Of a DNA stretch of 43,816 bases, positions 14,804-24,246 are shown in pieces. The number at the start of each line of letters is the position of its first letter. The first letter of the stretch is position 1. The stretch is from assembly GCA_016786765.1 (NCBI GenBank), contig JAEUUZ010000052.1, positions 1 through 43,816 of the forward strand, read 5' to 3'. Both the position numbers and the translations under genes were made by a program. This DNA is from Chitinophagales bacterium (GTDB taxonomy: Bacteria > Bacteroidota > Bacteroidia > Chitinophagales > LD1). The notes beneath the pieces are model-generated. The model was not told where the DNA came from. It worked only from the letters and a program-made list of their open reading frames with translations, and did no database searches.

Positions 14804-15527
14804 ATTTGCCTGTAGGTTTTGTTGCCGGTTGAGGCTTAGGTGCAGGTGCAGCAGCTTGCTTGTTTTGGGCTAATGCCGCTAAATTACCTTGGGCAAGTGC
14901 AAAATCCGGAAACAATTTCAATGCCGTTTCGAATTGCAATTTAGCTACTTCGGGCTGATTTAAATCCATTGCTATAATGCCTTTTACATTGAAGGCTGCA
15001 GCACGTAGCGGTACTTTCTGGCTACCGCCTTTCATTGCAATACTGGCTTCTAATTTTTCCGATTCCGCATTGGCAATGATTTGATCACAAGAAATAACAG
15101 ATTCGCCATAGCGTTTCAATTGATACTGTAATGTAGCAATCTGGTAAAGCGAATACAAATCGGGCTTTTGCTTGTACAGATTTTCATAATCGGCCAAGGC
15201 TTCTTTTGATGCGCCTAAAGATTGCTTTGAAATGGCGGCCATTTCCAACATATCTAAGCGTTTCGGATTGTCTTTCAAAATTTCTTCAGCAATTATATTG
15301 GCTTGAAAATAACGCTCACCCGAAAAATAAATCAGCGCTAAGGAATCTTTTAAATCTTTGCGTTCCGGCTTAATAGCCATTGCAGTATATAGCGATGTAA
15401 TGGCACTTTGCAAATCGTAGTACTTCAACGAAGTTTTATACACTTCCAGTTGTACATTAAATGCATCTTGGGCTTGAGTAGCCGAAATTGCCAGTACGGC
15501 AAAAAGAATTAAAATATACTTTCTCAT
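14802..15527 (-). CDS. exported TPR protein
   Basis: 241 aa with a signal peptide (MRKYILILFAVLAISATQAQ). Helical repeat pairs spaced ~34 residues, such as LYTAMAIKPERKDLKDSLALIYF and AKLQFETALKLFPDFALAQGNLAAL, indicate three to five tetratricopeptide repeats. The C-terminus is an Ala/Pro/Lys-rich tail. Probably a periplasmic scaffold protein; no specific partner is evident. It lies 20 bp downstream of pyrF on the same strand and is likely co-transcribed with it. Confidence 0.8.
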   Translation of the reverse strand: MRKYILILFAVLAISATQAQDAFNVQLEVYKTSLKYYDLQSAITSLYTAMAIKPERKDLKDSLALIYFSGERYFQANIIAEEILKDNPKRLDMLEMAAISKQSLGASKEALADYENLYKQKPDLYSLYQIATLQYQLKRYGESVISCDQIIANAESEKLEASIAMKGGSQKVPLRAAAFNVKGIIAMDLNQPEVAKLQFETALKLFPDFALAQGNLAALAQNKQAAAPAPKPQPATKPTGK

Positions 15528-15547
15528 TACGCTTCCGATTTAAACCT

Positions 15548-16360
15548 TTAACGAATATACTGTTTCATTTGTAAATTAACATCCAATGCTTGCGACTGTG
15601 CTACAGCAGCAAAATCTTCGCCACCCGAAGCATAAATAATTTGACGTGTAGAATTAATCAACAAGCCAAAGTCATCGTTCATTCCATTGGCACAAACTTG
15701 GTTCAAATCGCCACCTTGGGCACCCACACCGGGCACAAGAAAGAAATGATCTTTTGCGATACTGCGGATTTCTTTGAATTTTTCGGGATGCGTTGCTCCA
15801 ATCACAAACATCAAATTCTCAGGCGTTCCCCATTGTTGTGTTTTTGTTATCACATGTTCATACAAAAACTGATCTTCGCTTCTCAACATTTGGAAATCGT
15901 TAGACCCCTTGTTAGAGGTGAGTCCCAACACAATTACCCATTTGTTTTTGTATTCTAAAAATGGAGTTACACTGTCTTCGCCCATATAAGGAGCAACAGT
16001 TACAGCATCAAAATCCATATGCTCGAAAAAAGTGCGTGCATACATTTTAGAGGTGTTGCCAATATCGCCACGTTTGGCATCTGCTATCAAAAAAACAGGT
16101 TTGTTTAAACTGCGAATGTATTCCACTGTTTTCTCTAATGCTATCCAACCCTTTGTTCCAAAAGCCTCATAAAACGCTATGTTTGGCTTATAGGCAACAC
16201 AATAATCGATTGTGGCATCAACAATTTGTTTGTTGAATTCGAAAATCGGATCTTCGGCTTGCAATAAATGTTTTGGAATCAATTGTAGGTCGGTGTCCAA
16301 TCCTACACAAAGCATGGTGTTTCGTTGGCGAATCAATGCAATTAGTTCAGCGCGATGCAT
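15548..16360 (-). CDS. pyrF: orotidine 5'-phosphate decarboxylase
   Basis: 270 aa, the usual size of the type-2 (mycobacterial-like) PyrF. It has LCVGLDTDLQLIP near the N-terminus, the active-site block DAKRGDIGNTSKMYA (Asp-x-Lys-Arg-x-Asp), VTVAPYMGEDSV and the phosphate-binding VPGVGAQGGD. It converts OMP to UMP, the last step of de novo pyrimidine synthesis, in the cytoplasm. ATG at 16360. No other pyr genes are nearby, which is common in this phylum. Confidence 0.95.
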   Translation of the reverse strand: MHRAELIALIRQRNTMLCVGLDTDLQLIPKHLLQAEDPIFEFNKQIVDATIDYCVAYKPNIAFYEAFGTKGWIALEKTVEYIRSLNKPVFLIADAKRGDIGNTSKMYARTFFEHMDFDAVTVAPYMGEDSVTPFLEYKNKWVIVLGLTSNKGSNDFQMLRSEDQFLYEHVITKTQQWGTPENLMFVIGATHPEKFKEIRSIAKDHFFLVPGVGAQGGDLNQVCANGMNDDFGLLINSTRQIIYASGGEDFAAVAQSQALDVNLQMKQYIR

Positions 16361-16397
16361 AGTTAGCGGTTTATGAACGAAGAATTCTGTCTATTTG

Positions 16398-16664
16398 TCA
16401 AAAGGTATCGTGCTCCGGGAAAAAATTAACCGGAATAATTTTCTTCACCTCCGGTACTTGCTGCAGAATCACGGTTTCTATGCCCGATTTAAAGGTCATG
16501 TAACTTTGCGGACAAGTACCACAAGAACCTATAAGTCGAATTTTCAGCGTCATCTCGTCATCTAACTCCACAATTTCTACATTGCCGCCATCGTCTAGTA
16601 AATACGGACGAGAAGTATCCAATGCCGCTTCAATTCGTACTAAAATGTCTTCCGTTGCACTCAT
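16398..16664 (-). CDS. NifU C-terminal-domain Fe-S carrier (Nfu type)
   Basis: 88 aa, a stand-alone NifU-C domain. DGGNVEIVELDD lies at ~25-36 and the cluster-binding pair is Cys48/Cys51 in SCGTCPQS. It is known to carry and deliver [4Fe-4S] clusters to apoproteins. It lies 15 bp after the barstar gene and upstream of pyrF on the same strand. The nearby Mrp protein (17572-18666) belongs to the same Fe-S assembly theme. Confidence 0.9.
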   Translation of the reverse strand: MSATEDILVRIEAALDTSRPYLLDDGGNVEIVELDDEMTLKIRLIGSCGTCPQSYMTFKSGIETVILQQVPEVKKIIPVNFFPEHDTF

Positions 16665-16679
16665 GTGGCGAAAGTAAGA

Positions 16680-17108
16680 TTAATCTGTTACATCTTCGGA
16701 AATTAATCCGAAACGAACCAATTCGGTTGCCGCAAAAGCACTCTGCTCCACACGGATTAAAAAAGCCTTTTCATCAAAGTTGGCTGAAGTATTCCAATTA
16801 ATAGCCGTTTCGTGTATCAACTGCATGAACTCGTAGCGGGTGGTAGTGCCGTCATCATCCAACAACAATGGATAATTTTTGATATAAAACACAATTTCGT
16901 TGGCCTTAACCCACGATAAATCATTTAAACAATCGTACAGCGCATCCAAATTTTTCCCAAAATAATCGGGTAACTGAAAGGCACTCTCGAGTTGTTCGTA
17001 GAGCATTTCCTCGGTTTGCGAAGCTTTCCCGTCAATCACCGCCACAAAGGCTCCCGGAAACAACTTTTCTATCTTTTGATTGCCTGGAACTAAAGCTACC
17101 ACTTCCAT
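16680..17108 (-). CDS. barstar-family ribonuclease inhibitor
   Basis: 142 aa. The barstar signature LPDYFGKNLDALYDCL spans ~46-61; Asp55 and Asp59 fall at the positions that plug the barnase active site in classical barstar. The C-terminus is longer than that of Bacillus barstar (~90 aa). Its ATG follows the stop of the RNase gene directly (TAAATG), so the two are translationally coupled. It is expected to bind and silence the ribonuclease in the cytoplasm before export. Confidence 0.9.
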   Translation of the reverse strand: MEVVALVPGNQKIEKLFPGAFVAVIDGKASQTEEMLYEQLESAFQLPDYFGKNLDALYDCLNDLSWVKANEIVFYIKNYPLLLDDDGTTTRYEFMQLIHETAINWNTSANFDEKAFLIRVEQSAFAATELVRFGLISEDVTD

Positions 17109-17528
17109 TTATTCTATTCTTTTGAAGGTTCTGTAATGATCGTTGGTGTAATAAGCCGACTTGTCTTTACCGGTGATTAATCGCTCTGCACCTCTGTTTT
17201 GTCCGTTTACCTTTGGATTCACATCCCACTCATTGTATGTTGTTGTTTCGGGTAAACGATGTTCTCTATTCTGAAATACTCTTCCACCCACATAACCTTT
17301 CGGTGCTTCGCCATGAGCTTTTACGTAATTTAAAACATCGATAACTTTTTGCGGAACGCCTTCCTTTCGCTCAGCTTGAACTTCAACAGGTTCAGTTGTT
17401 TGAACGGTTTGCTGTTGTTCCGTTTTAGGAGAAACAACTGTTTCCGTTTTTGTACCTGAACGCCCAAACCAAAATGCAGCCAAAGCCACAAGCAATAGAA
17501 CGAGGAGATATTTATAATTGAGTTTCAT
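17109..17528 (-). CDS. barnase-like ribonuclease with N-terminal anchor or signal
   Basis: 139 aa. Residues ~5-21 are a hydrophobic signal or anchor, then a Thr/Gln/Glu-rich linker to ~55, then a microbial RNase (barnase/N1) domain. Catalytic residues are recognisable: Glu100 (general base, NEWDVN), Arg112 and Arg116 (RGAER), His131 (TNDHYRTF), matching barnase Glu73, Arg83, Arg87, His102. It cleaves single-stranded RNA, typically after G. No processing site distinguishes secretion from membrane tethering. It is paired with the barstar gene that follows without a gap. Confidence 0.92.
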   Translation of the reverse strand: MKLNYKYLLVLLLVALAAFWFGRSGTKTETVVSPKTEQQQTVQTTEPVEVQAERKEGVPQKVIDVLNYVKAHGEAPKGYVGGRVFQNREHRLPETTTYNEWDVNPKVNGQNRGAERLITGKDKSAYYTNDHYRTFKRIE

Positions 17529-17571
17529 TTAAGATAAATGATTTTTGATTTAAGATTTTGGGCAACACACA

Positions 17572-18666
17572 TTAATCGGCTAACAAGGCTTTCTCTGCTT
17601 TTTTAGCATTCACAATGGCAATTTGCTGTGCCACATTAATTGCTAAATCTTCAAAGGCTTTGTAGGCCGGGTTCTGCGTATCATCCGTCATCATAATGGG
17701 CTTACCACTATCGCCTCCTTCGCGTACCGATTGTACCAATGGCACTTCTGCCAACAATGGCAATTCATATTCTTCTGCTAACTTTTTACCGCCTCCTTCG
17801 CCAAACAAATAATATTTATTGTTCGGTAATTCAGCCGGTGTGAAATACGCCATATTCTCTACTATCCCTAAAATAGGCACATTGATGGTATCTAGGCGAA
17901 ACATCGACAACGCCTTTCGGGCATCGGCAATAGCTACTTCTTGCGGAGTAGTAACAATCACAGCACTGGTTACGTTCACAGTTTGAATCATGGTTAAATG
18001 CACATCACCAGTTCCCGGAGGCGTATCAATAATCAAGTAGTCTAATTTGCCCCAAATACAATCGGTCACAAATTGCTTCAATGCCGAAGACACCATGGCT
18101 CCTCGCCAAACAATGGCTTGTCGGTCGTCTACCAAAAGTCCTATCGACAATACTTTTATGCCTTCCACCTCCAACGGAACAATGTAATGCTTCTCTTTAA
18201 TCATGCGCACTTCGGGGCGTTTGCCGCGAATACCCAGCATGGTGGGAATAGACGGACCGTGTATATCCGCATCGATAATACCCACCTGTGCCCCTTGTTT
18301 TGCTAATGCCAGCGCGAGATTCACCGAAACGGTAGATTTCCCGACACCACCTTTGCCCGAAGCCACACAAATAATATTTTTTACACTCGGTAAAACATTA
18401 ATAGCCGAATTGCGGTGCGAAGTTACATTAGCATCCATGGTAATATCTACCACCACATTCTCACCAAATGCCGCTTTGATGGCGTTTACGCAATCTTTCT
18501 TAATCAGCTCTTTGAGCGGACAAGCAGGCGTAGTTAACGTTACCTTGAAAGCAATTTTATTATCGGAAATGGCAATTTCGGAAATCATACCCAGCGTTAC
18601 CAAATCCTTTTTTAAATCCGGATCCTGCACATTGCGGAGAGCGGCTAATACTTGTTCTTGCGTCAC
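17572..18666 (-). CDS. mrp: Mrp/NBP35-family Fe-S cluster carrier ATPase
   Basis: 364 aa starting at GTG (18666); an in-frame TAA lies four codons upstream and no ATG is available. Residues 1-80 are a MIP18/DUF59 domain (LRNVQDPDLKKDLVTLGMI). Residues ~95-350 are the ParA-like P-loop ATPase with deviant Walker A GKGGVGKST (~104-112), switch GIIDADIHGPSIPTMLG and DTPPGTGD. It carries [4Fe-4S] clusters to target proteins. The CxxC pair of some Mrp proteins is not obvious here. Confidence 0.92.
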   Translation of the reverse strand: MTQEQVLAALRNVQDPDLKKDLVTLGMISEIAISDNKIAFKVTLTTPACPLKELIKKDCVNAIKAAFGENVVVDITMDANVTSHRNSAINVLPSVKNIICVASGKGGVGKSTVSVNLALALAKQGAQVGIIDADIHGPSIPTMLGIRGKRPEVRMIKEKHYIVPLEVEGIKVLSIGLLVDDRQAIVWRGAMVSSALKQFVTDCIWGKLDYLIIDTPPGTGDVHLTMIQTVNVTSAVIVTTPQEVAIADARKALSMFRLDTINVPILGIVENMAYFTPAELPNNKYYLFGEGGGKKLAEEYELPLLAEVPLVQSVREGGDSGKPIMMTDDTQNPAYKAFEDLAINVAQQIAIVNAKKAEKALLAD

Positions 18667-18738
18667 AATAGAATTTTATGCAAACCAACACGAATTTTTT
18701 CAAAAAAGGCATAGTGGAATGTGAAAAATTTAAAAGGG

Positions 18739-18836
18739 GTGAGGAAGCTACTAGCTTTTAGTCGCTAGCCATCAGAAAAATACAATACGAGCCCTCCTTT
18801 CTAGCCTCTAGTAGCTAGTGGCTAAAAGCTTCTTAC
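18739..18836. repeat. inverted repeat between mrp and radC
   Basis: GAAGCT...GCTTTTAGTCGCTAGCC on one side and GCTAGTGGCTAAAAGCTTC on the other, with internal CTACTAGC/GCTAGTAG motifs. It could fold into a cruciform of dispersed-repeat type. It has no coding content and overlaps the radC stop. Confidence 0.6.
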
Positions 18837-19531
18837 ATCTTCCCCTCATCCGCAAAACTGAAGTACGCATTATCGCCAATAATCAAATGGTCGAGTAAAG
18901 TGATTTCGAAGAATAATGCAGCCGATTTGATTTGCTGTGTAATTTTTTCATCGGCTCCTGAGGGACGTAAATTCCCCGAAGGATGATTATGTGCAATGGC
19001 GATGCTTGTGGATAGCTTCTCTACAGCCACTTTCATAATCATGCGCACATCGGCTACAGTGCCCGAAATACCGCCACTGCTCATTACTTGATGGTGAATG
19101 ACACGATTCGCCCGATTCATACAAATCAATAAAAAAGCTTCGTAGGGCAAATCCGCTAAATGCTGTTGTGCGAATTGAAACAACTGCTTCGAACTCTCCA
19201 TTTTCGGCTTTTCCAGGGCATCGGTGCCTTGTCTGCGTTTTCCGATTTCCAAAGCGGCTATTATGCTAATTGCTTTAGCTTCACCAATGCCTTTGAATTT
19301 GCACAGTTCAGTAACTCCAAGCTTTCCAAGTTCATTCAAATTGTTGGAAACGCCATCCATAATGCGTTTTGCTAAATCTACAGCTGTTTCTTTTCCGCTA
19401 CCGGTAGCAATTAAAATGGCAATGAGTTCTGCATTGGAAAGACTGTGGCGCCCTTTCAGTAAGAGCTTTTCGCGCGGACGGTCTTCTTCTGCCCACGTTT
19501 TGATAGTGAGCGCTTTTGGAGATTCTTCCAT
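18833..19531 (-). CDS. radC: RadC-family JAB-domain protein
   Basis: 232 aa, normal RadC length. N-terminal UPF0758 region (RPREKLLLKGRHSLSNAELIAILI) with a helix-hairpin-helix around ~78-92 (FKGIGEAKAISI). The JAMM metal site is visible as HNHPSGN at 181-187 with Ser191 and Asp194. Despite the name, a role in DNA repair is doubtful for the family. It is a single gene on the - strand next to an inverted repeat. Confidence 0.93.
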   Translation of the reverse strand: MEESPKALTIKTWAEEDRPREKLLLKGRHSLSNAELIAILIATGSGKETAVDLAKRIMDGVSNNLNELGKLGVTELCKFKGIGEAKAISIIAALEIGKRRQGTDALEKPKMESSKQLFQFAQQHLADLPYEAFLLICMNRANRVIHHQVMSSGGISGTVADVRMIMKVAVEKLSTSIAIAHNHPSGNLRPSGADEKITQQIKSAALFFEITLLDHLIIGDNAYFSFADEGKM

Positions 19532-19601
19532 AATGGGGTTTTTATGTTCAAAGAATGGAACAAAGAAAAAGGAATTTCGAGAATATTCAAATGAAGCTAG
19601 T

Positions 19602-21284
19602 TTACGTTTTATAAGTAGTCAGCTCATTAAACCGCGAAGCTTCTGTTTCGTTCAACGAAAAATCTTTAATGGCCATCAGCATCGCTTTATTGGCCGTAAA
19701 TAATTCGCGATTAAAATTCAACGCAATCGTCATGTCAATATCTTCGATGGGCGACTGTTGTGCTTCCTTATAAAACGAGCTCAATGCCATACTATAACTC
19801 GAGGTGATCTGATTAAACAGCAGTTGCAATGCGTCAAAAGTTACAGGCTCTTCTTGTTGTAAAATGGAATACAAATGTGCATACAACACCTTGGTTTCTT
19901 CTTTTTTCTGAACAAAGAACTGATACTTAATATCTATCGAAGAATGGCTCAGATTCGAAATATCGCCTGTAATATCGGCAATACTTTTCACCGCATACAT
20001 GGCACTGCGGGCTACAGAAACGAGTTGATTCAACTGCACATTTTCTTCATCCTCTAACTTTGCGCGCAACTCCAAATAAAACGACTGCAGTTCACCCTGA
20101 AACTGCCTTAAGAAAGCATACTTATCGTCCTTCGTTTTAGACATAAACCTACGCGAATCATTTAATGTTTTAAACACATCGTGCGCTTCCATTATGCTGG
20201 TATCGAGATCGAATTGCTCGAGATTTAACAGCATGCAATTGTGCATGAAGTATTCCACATCGCGCTTGTATAAATCAAGAGCCGTTTCTGGCTCAGAAGT
20301 TGTTGCATGCCCAATAAATGCAGCGAATGCAGTATCTGTGGCTTTAAAAAAGCGTTCCAGAAAATGCACAAATGGCTGAAGAAACGGCAAGAAAATAAGC
20401 ACACTGAGCAAATTCACCAAGCTTGAAAAGGTAACCAATCCAATTAAAGGGTCTTTGATGTCAAACACATTGGTAATTAAATTGAGCATTGGTTTTAGGC
20501 ATGCAAAAGCCAATACCGTTAATACAATATTGAAAATAAAATTGCCCAATACCACTCTTTTCTTAGCGGCATTCCCTCCTATAGCGCTCAACAAAATTTT
20601 GATGGTAGTGCCCGTTTCCGAACCTAGCACAATAGCTGTGGCTGCAGGAAATTCAATGGCTCCGGAATGCAGTGCACTCAAGGTTAATGCCATAGTAACC
20701 GAGCTCGATTGCACCAATAAAGTTATAACAAATCCAATGAGCAGAAACACGGCTAAACTCATGTGCGCATAGGCCTTGAAGTCAAATGTTTGCACCTGCG
20801 CCTCCATGGCTGTTTTCATAAATGACAGGCCAATAAACAACAAGCCAAAGCCTAATAAAAACATCGATAAATATTTCACCGTTTTCCGCTTACCAAACAG
20901 TATTAGCATTAAGCCGCCAACAAACACAGCGGGATAAGCCAACACTTCCACATTCATTTTAAAGCCTATCAACGCTACTACCCAACTATCGAGCGTTGTA
21001 CCTAAATTCGCGCCAAGAATAATGGCCAATGCATTTTTCATGGTAAACACTCCTGCGCCAACAAACGCCAATACTATCAACGAAACCATGGAGCTACTTT
21101 GCAATACACCGGTTACAATAGCACCTCCGGCTACTGCGCCAATACTATTCTTAGTTATGCGTTGCAAAAAAAGTTTAAACTGTCTGCCCGACAAATTTTT
21201 CAACGATTCCTCAATCAAATACATGGCGAATAAAAATAAACCAACTCCACCGGCTAGCTTTAAAATCGGAACTAGTACTTCCAT
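19602..21284 (-). CDS. Na+/Pi cotransporter family protein (NptA/YjbB-like)
   Basis: 560 aa. The first ~310 residues are membrane-embedded with two inverted Na/Pi repeats marked by QSSS: VTGVLQSSSMVSLIV with GANLGTTLDSW, and LLVQSSSVTMALTLS with GSETGTTIK. Residues ~330-550 are a soluble PhoU-like helical domain, standard for the long bacterial form. It moves phosphate with sodium across the inner membrane, in some relatives outward. ATG at 21284 follows directly on the stop of the upstream AI-2E transporter gene (TAAATG), so the pair is co-translated. Confidence 0.92.
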   Translation of the reverse strand: MEVLVPILKLAGGVGLFLFAMYLIEESLKNLSGRQFKLFLQRITKNSIGAVAGGAIVTGVLQSSSMVSLIVLAFVGAGVFTMKNALAIILGANLGTTLDSWVVALIGFKMNVEVLAYPAVFVGGLMLILFGKRKTVKYLSMFLLGFGLLFIGLSFMKTAMEAQVQTFDFKAYAHMSLAVFLLIGFVITLLVQSSSVTMALTLSALHSGAIEFPAATAIVLGSETGTTIKILLSAIGGNAAKKRVVLGNFIFNIVLTVLAFACLKPMLNLITNVFDIKDPLIGLVTFSSLVNLLSVLIFLPFLQPFVHFLERFFKATDTAFAAFIGHATTSEPETALDLYKRDVEYFMHNCMLLNLEQFDLDTSIMEAHDVFKTLNDSRRFMSKTKDDKYAFLRQFQGELQSFYLELRAKLEDEENVQLNQLVSVARSAMYAVKSIADITGDISNLSHSSIDIKYQFFVQKKEETKVLYAHLYSILQQEEPVTFDALQLLFNQITSSYSMALSSFYKEAQQSPIEDIDMTIALNFNRELFTANKAMLMAIKDFSLNETEASRFNELTTYKT

Positions 21285-22358
21285 TTAAAACCAATTTTTG
21301 ATGCGTGTAATAAAATTCGGAGTTGTTGTATTCGTTTCAATTTCTCCAATCAAAAAACCATAGGGCTTTAGGGCTTCAACATGGTCGCACACAATTTTAA
21401 ACATGGCGGTAAGCGGTATGGCTAAAACAATACCCGGAATGCCCCAAATTAATTCTCCGAGCACTAATGCAACAATGGTAAAAAACGGATTAATCTTCAC
21501 CTGTGGTCCTAAAATTAAAGGTTCCAGCACCCAACCCTGAATTAATTGTACAATACCATAGGTTAAAACAATACCGCCTAGCATGGCAAAACTTCCTCCG
21601 TTTACAACAGCTACAAGCACAGTAATGGCGGTTCCGGTAATATTGCCAATGAAGGGCACTATCTCTAAAAAACCACAAATTACTGCGAAGAGAATGGCAT
21701 TTTTCACCCCAATTACTGAAAATCCAATGCCATACATCACCCACAAACAAACAATCATTTTCGCTAACCCTACTAAATATTGTTGCGAAACATTCGTGGC
21801 ACGTAAAAGCACCTGCTCCACATTTTCGTTATGTTCTGCAACCGATAATTTTAAAATGAAATTTTTAATATGCCCTCTGTAAATCAACAACAGCAATAGA
21901 TACACCAAAACCAAAATTGAACTGGTGAGTATGAACGATAACGATCCGGCTAGAGACGACAAGAATGCACTAATACTATCTTGTTGATTTTTTAACATGT
22001 CTTTTTGTTCGTTGAGCGAAATCCCAAAATGCGCTAAAAGGTATTGTTGAAGTTGTGCTGTTGTTTCTACTGCTTTTTGTTTCACCAACGAAATATCAGT
22101 AACCAACGAAGATATCTGCCATCCTACTAAGGCAAAAAAACCTGCAACGGCCAACAACAAAGCAAATAAACAGATGAAAGAGGCTACAATACGTGGTACA
22201 TTTTTCTTTTCCATCCACTTACAAAATGGAAGAAATAATGTGGCCAAAACACCACCAATGGCAAATGGAATAAGGAAATCTTTGGCAATATATAAGCCTG
22301 CAACAACAAGGAAAACAAGCAACATCTTTTTGATAAATGAAGTGGAAAGTGTATTCAT
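21285..22358 (-). CDS. AI-2E family transporter (TqsA/PerM-like permease)
   Basis: 357 aa with about eight transmembrane segments, including the long central hydrophilic loop (~75-135) and the C-terminal pattern EIVPFIGNITG ... GWVLEPLILGPQVKINP ... GIPGIVLAIPLTA, which is typical of the family (PF01594). Members export AI-2 or act as Na+/H+ antiporters, so the substrate cannot be assigned. First gene of a likely two-gene operon with the Na/Pi cotransporter. ATG at 22358. Confidence 0.9.
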   Translation of the reverse strand: MNTLSTSFIKKMLLVFLVVAGLYIAKDFLIPFAIGGVLATLFLPFCKWMEKKNVPRIVASFICLFALLLAVAGFFALVGWQISSLVTDISLVKQKAVETTAQLQQYLLAHFGISLNEQKDMLKNQQDSISAFLSSLAGSLSFILTSSILVLVYLLLLLIYRGHIKNFILKLSVAEHNENVEQVLLRATNVSQQYLVGLAKMIVCLWVMYGIGFSVIGVKNAILFAVICGFLEIVPFIGNITGTAITVLVAVVNGGSFAMLGGIVLTYGIVQLIQGWVLEPLILGPQVKINPFFTIVALVLGELIWGIPGIVLAIPLTAMFKIVCDHVEALKPYGFLIGEIETNTTTPNFITRIKNWF

Positions 22359-22564
22359 AATTTGGAGTTAAGGTGATTTCTCTAAAGTTACTCCGATTTA
22401 AACGGTTATAGCGAAAAGATGACATATATATCTGCAATTGGAGAGTGTCGTTGAAAATGGCTAAGCAATGAATTAGCAATATTTAATTAGACAATTTCAA
22501 ATCAGAGGTTTAGATTTATGCGATTTTTTGTGCATCTTATGCTTGAAATAAAAACGAAACGGAA

Positions 22565-22975
22565 ATGAACTACTGGCTGGTTAAATCGGAACCATCAACC
22601 TATTCGATTGATGATTTGAAAAAGGAAAAACAAACCTTTTGGAGTGGTGTGCGCAATTATACAGCCCGCAACAACCTTAAAGCCATGGCAAAAGGCGATA
22701 TCTGTATTTTTTACCATTCGGTGAAAGATCCCGCTATTGTTGGATTATGCAAGGTAGTGAAAGAACATTATCAAGACCCGACAACCGATGAAACAGCTTG
22801 GGTGGTAGTTGATGTAGCCTTCTTGGAAAAGTTCAAAAAAGTAATTCCATTAGGTGAGGTGAAGAATCATCCTAAATTGGCGAACATGGAATTGTTACGT
22901 CAGTCGCGGTTATCGGTGCAAAAAGTAACACAAGAAGAATTTGATTACATTATTTTATTAGCAAACGGAAAATGA
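22565..22975 (+). CDS. EVE domain protein
   Basis: 136 aa, a complete stand-alone EVE domain (PUA-like): NYWLVKSEPSTYSIDDL, QTFWSGVRNYTARNNLKAM, GDICIFYHSV and GLCKVVKEHYQDPT are family hallmarks. EVE domains bind modified bases in DNA or RNA, but the target is not known here. Its stop overlaps the tyrS start (ATGA), so the two are coupled, which may point to a tRNA- or translation-related role. Confidence 0.92.
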   Translation: MNYWLVKSEPSTYSIDDLKKEKQTFWSGVRNYTARNNLKAMAKGDICIFYHSVKDPAIVGLCKVVKEHYQDPTTDETAWVVVDVAFLEKFKKVIPLGEVKNHPKLANMELLRQSRLSVQKVTQEEFDYIILLANGK

Positions 22976-24246
22976 GTTTTTTAGAAGAATTGAAATGGAG
23001 AGGCATGTTGCACGATATCATGCCGGGAACAGAAGAATTACTGAACAAAGGCATGGTGAAAGGCTATATTGGCTTCGACCCTACTGCCGATTCGTTGGGC
23101 GTGGGCAACATGGCGCAGGTAATGACCTTATTGCATTTCCAGAAAGCAGGTCACAAGCCTATTGCATTGGTGGGCGGAGCTACAGGCATGGTGGGCGATC
23201 CAAGTGGAAAATCGGCAGAACGTAATTTGTTGGATGAAGAAACATTGAACAACAACTTAGCCGGACAACGTAAACAATTAGAAAAGTTTCTCGACTTCAA
23301 TTGTGGCGAAAATTCAGCGCAAATCGTGAACAACTACGATTGGTTCAAAGGCTTTTCATTTCTAGAATTTATCCGTGATGTAGGAAAACACATTTCGGTG
23401 AACTATATGCTAGCCAAGGATTCTGTGAAATCACGCTTGGAAAATGGAATGTCGTTTACCGAGTTCAGTTACCAATTGGTGCAAGGCTACGACTTTTACT
23501 ATTTGTGGAAGAACGATGGCGTGATGCTGCAAATGGGCGGCTCCGATCAGTGGGGAAATATTGTAACGGGTACAGAATTGATACGCAGAAAAGATGCGGG
23601 CGAGGCCTTTGCGTTAACTACACAATTGATAAAAAAATCGGATGGCACTAAATTCGGCAAAACCGAAGGAGGTAACATTTGGTTGGATGCTAAACGCACA
23701 TCGCCATACAAGTTCTATCAATTTTGGTTGAACGCAAGCGATGCGGATGCAGAAACGTACATCAAGATTTTTACACTAAATAAGAAAGCAGAAATTGAAG
23801 CCCTTGTAGCAGAACACAGTGCTGAACCGCATTTACGCAAACTACAGAAAGCTTTAGCAGAAGACATCACTACCCGTGTACATTCGAAAAATGATTTGGA
23901 ACGCGCCATTGAAACTACAGCTATTTTGTTCGGTTCATCGTTTGATGATTTCAAAAAACTGAGTGCCGAAGAAGTGGAAGCGGCTTTTGATGAAACAGAT
24001 ATTTTTACTGTTGACAACAACTTGTTTACTGACGGTGCCGACCCAATAACACTTTTGGCCGAGGTTTCGAGTATCTTCCCGTCTAAAGGGGAAGCGAAAA
24101 AAAACATTCAAGCCAATGCCGTAAGTGTAAATAAGGCGAAGATTACATTAGAGTCGAAGTTCTCTGCTACAGATTTATTGTTTGGTAAATTCTTGTTGAT
24201 TCAAAAAGGGAAAAAGAATTACTATCTCATTAAAACCAATAACTGA
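22972..24246 (+). CDS. tyrS: tyrosyl-tRNA synthetase
   Basis: 424 aa, standard length of the TyrRS of the TyrS (not TyrZ) type. N-terminal GFDPTADSLGVGNM stands for the HIGH motif region, followed by GDPSGKSAERNLL, the Tyr/tRNA site QLVQGYDFYYLW, GSDQWGNIVTGTELIRR, and the KMSKS-like loop KFGKTEGGNIWL at ~227. The last ~70 residues are an S4-type RNA-binding domain. It charges tRNA-Tyr. It is overlapped at both ends by its neighbours, the EVE and DUF1304 genes. Confidence 0.97.
   Translation: MSFLEELKWRGMLHDIMPGTEELLNKGMVKGYIGFDPTADSLGVGNMAQVMTLLHFQKAGHKPIALVGGATGMVGDPSGKSAERNLLDEETLNNNLAGQRKQLEKFLDFNCGENSAQIVNNYDWFKGFSFLEFIRDVGKHISVNYMLAKDSVKSRLENGMSFTEFSYQLVQGYDFYYLWKNDGVMLQMGGSDQWGNIVTGTELIRRKDAGEAFALTTQLIKKSDGTKFGKTEGGNIWLDAKRTSPYKFYQFWLNASDADAETYIKIFTLNKKAEIEALVAEHSAEPHLRKLQKALAEDITTRVHSKNDLERAIETTAILFGSSFDDFKKLSAEEVEAAFDETDIFTVDNNLFTDGADPITLLAEVSSIFPSKGEAKKNIQANAVSVNKAKITLESKFSATDLLFGKFLLIQKGKKNYYLIKTNN

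Noticed and set aside
18203..18724. Long + strand ORF of 173 aa
   Set aside because: It lies antisense inside the mrp gene, whose domains are clear; no family resemblance.
18833..19531. RadC as another JAB-type toxin
   Set aside because: It has the complete UPF0758/HhH architecture and a housekeeping context, unlike the Rhs-linked JAB tip.
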